DNA from: Sulfuriflexus sp. | GTDB taxonomy: Bacteria; Pseudomonadota; Gammaproteobacteria; AKS1 | NCBI GenBank assembly: GCA_023134145.1 | Contig: JAGLUW010000021.1 | Span: 1-34,089 of the forward strand | DNA length: 34,089 nt | Reading direction: 5' to 3' | Part shown: positions 34,069 to 34,089 of the stretch, piece by piece | Layout of the letters: each line of letters begins with the position of its first letter | Numbering within the stretch: position 1 is the first letter of the stretch | Notes under the pieces: generated by a model | Told to the model about the DNA's origin: nothing | Seen by the model: only the letters and a program-made list of their open reading frames with translations | The model's database searches: none | Program-made: the position numbers and the translations under genes

Positions 34069-34089
34069 AGCAACCTCTCTTAAATAACT

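Overview
The window reads as one contiguous piece of a moderately AT-rich gammaproteobacterial chromosome. Three things support this: the birA - pantothenate kinase - tRNA(Thr/Tyr/Gly/Thr) - tuf neighbourhood also known from E. coli; E. coli/Pseudomonas-type housekeeping and signalling genes (phoBR, extended pstC/pstA, cheV, an Rsd/AlgQ-like gene, slyX, typA, nadA); and gammaproteobacterial small-protein families. I see no phage, insertion sequence, CRISPR array or rRNA. The genus cannot be fixed from the sequence.

Layout. 1-1008 (minus): the 5' end of tuf preceded by four tRNA genes, with an internal terminator and an internal promoter that split tRNA-Thr(UGU) from the Tyr-Gly-Thr-tuf unit. 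1034-3628 (minus): SPOR-like protein, coaX and birA. 3673-4632 (plus): a DUF3445-type haem N-demethylase-like protein. 4670-8381 (minus): M42-like peptidase, membrane-anchored NERD-like protein with an altered motif, an unrecognised helical protein, an SCP-2-like protein and a CPBP membrane protease. 8588-10520 (plus): rhodanese, an unknown 154-aa protein and nadA.

10524-20808 (minus) is a complete phosphate-starvation island: phoB-phoR, pstS, an OprP/O-type porin and pstC-pstA-pstB-phoU. Four separate promoters in it carry PhoB half-sites with an 11-bp period, and each array ends exactly 10 nt before a -10-like hexamer. PhoB/PhoR would sense phosphate limitation; the porin and PstSCAB would import phosphate across the outer and inner membranes; PhoU would feed pump status back to PhoR.

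20960-23950 holds small genes: a 78-aa unknown, a thioredoxin with a WCPPC site, a Cys-rich GDCCVxC protein, a Mug-type DNA glycosylase, a lipase-like hydrolase and a YcgN-type Cys-cluster protein. 24095-26840 is a convergent pair of second-messenger enzymes, an HD-GYP protein and a membrane class III adenylate cyclase; the cyclase has a perfect-core CRP-type site upstream. 27129-29525 carries a rhodanese, a secreted protein of unknown function and a periplasmic alpha-carbonic anhydrase. typA follows on minus. 31506-34068 is a chemotaxis/regulation group: a CheZ-like unknown preceded by a good sigma-28-type promoter, an Rsd/AlgQ-like protein, CheV, and slyX on the opposite strand.

No wholly new multi-gene system is obvious. 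The best candidates for new biology are the uniform Pho promoter architecture with a possibly leaderless pstC, the CRP site on the cyclase gene, the FliA-type promoter on the CheZ-like gene, the GTGAAAT repeats between the CPBP and rhodanese genes, and the NERD-like/peptidase cluster.
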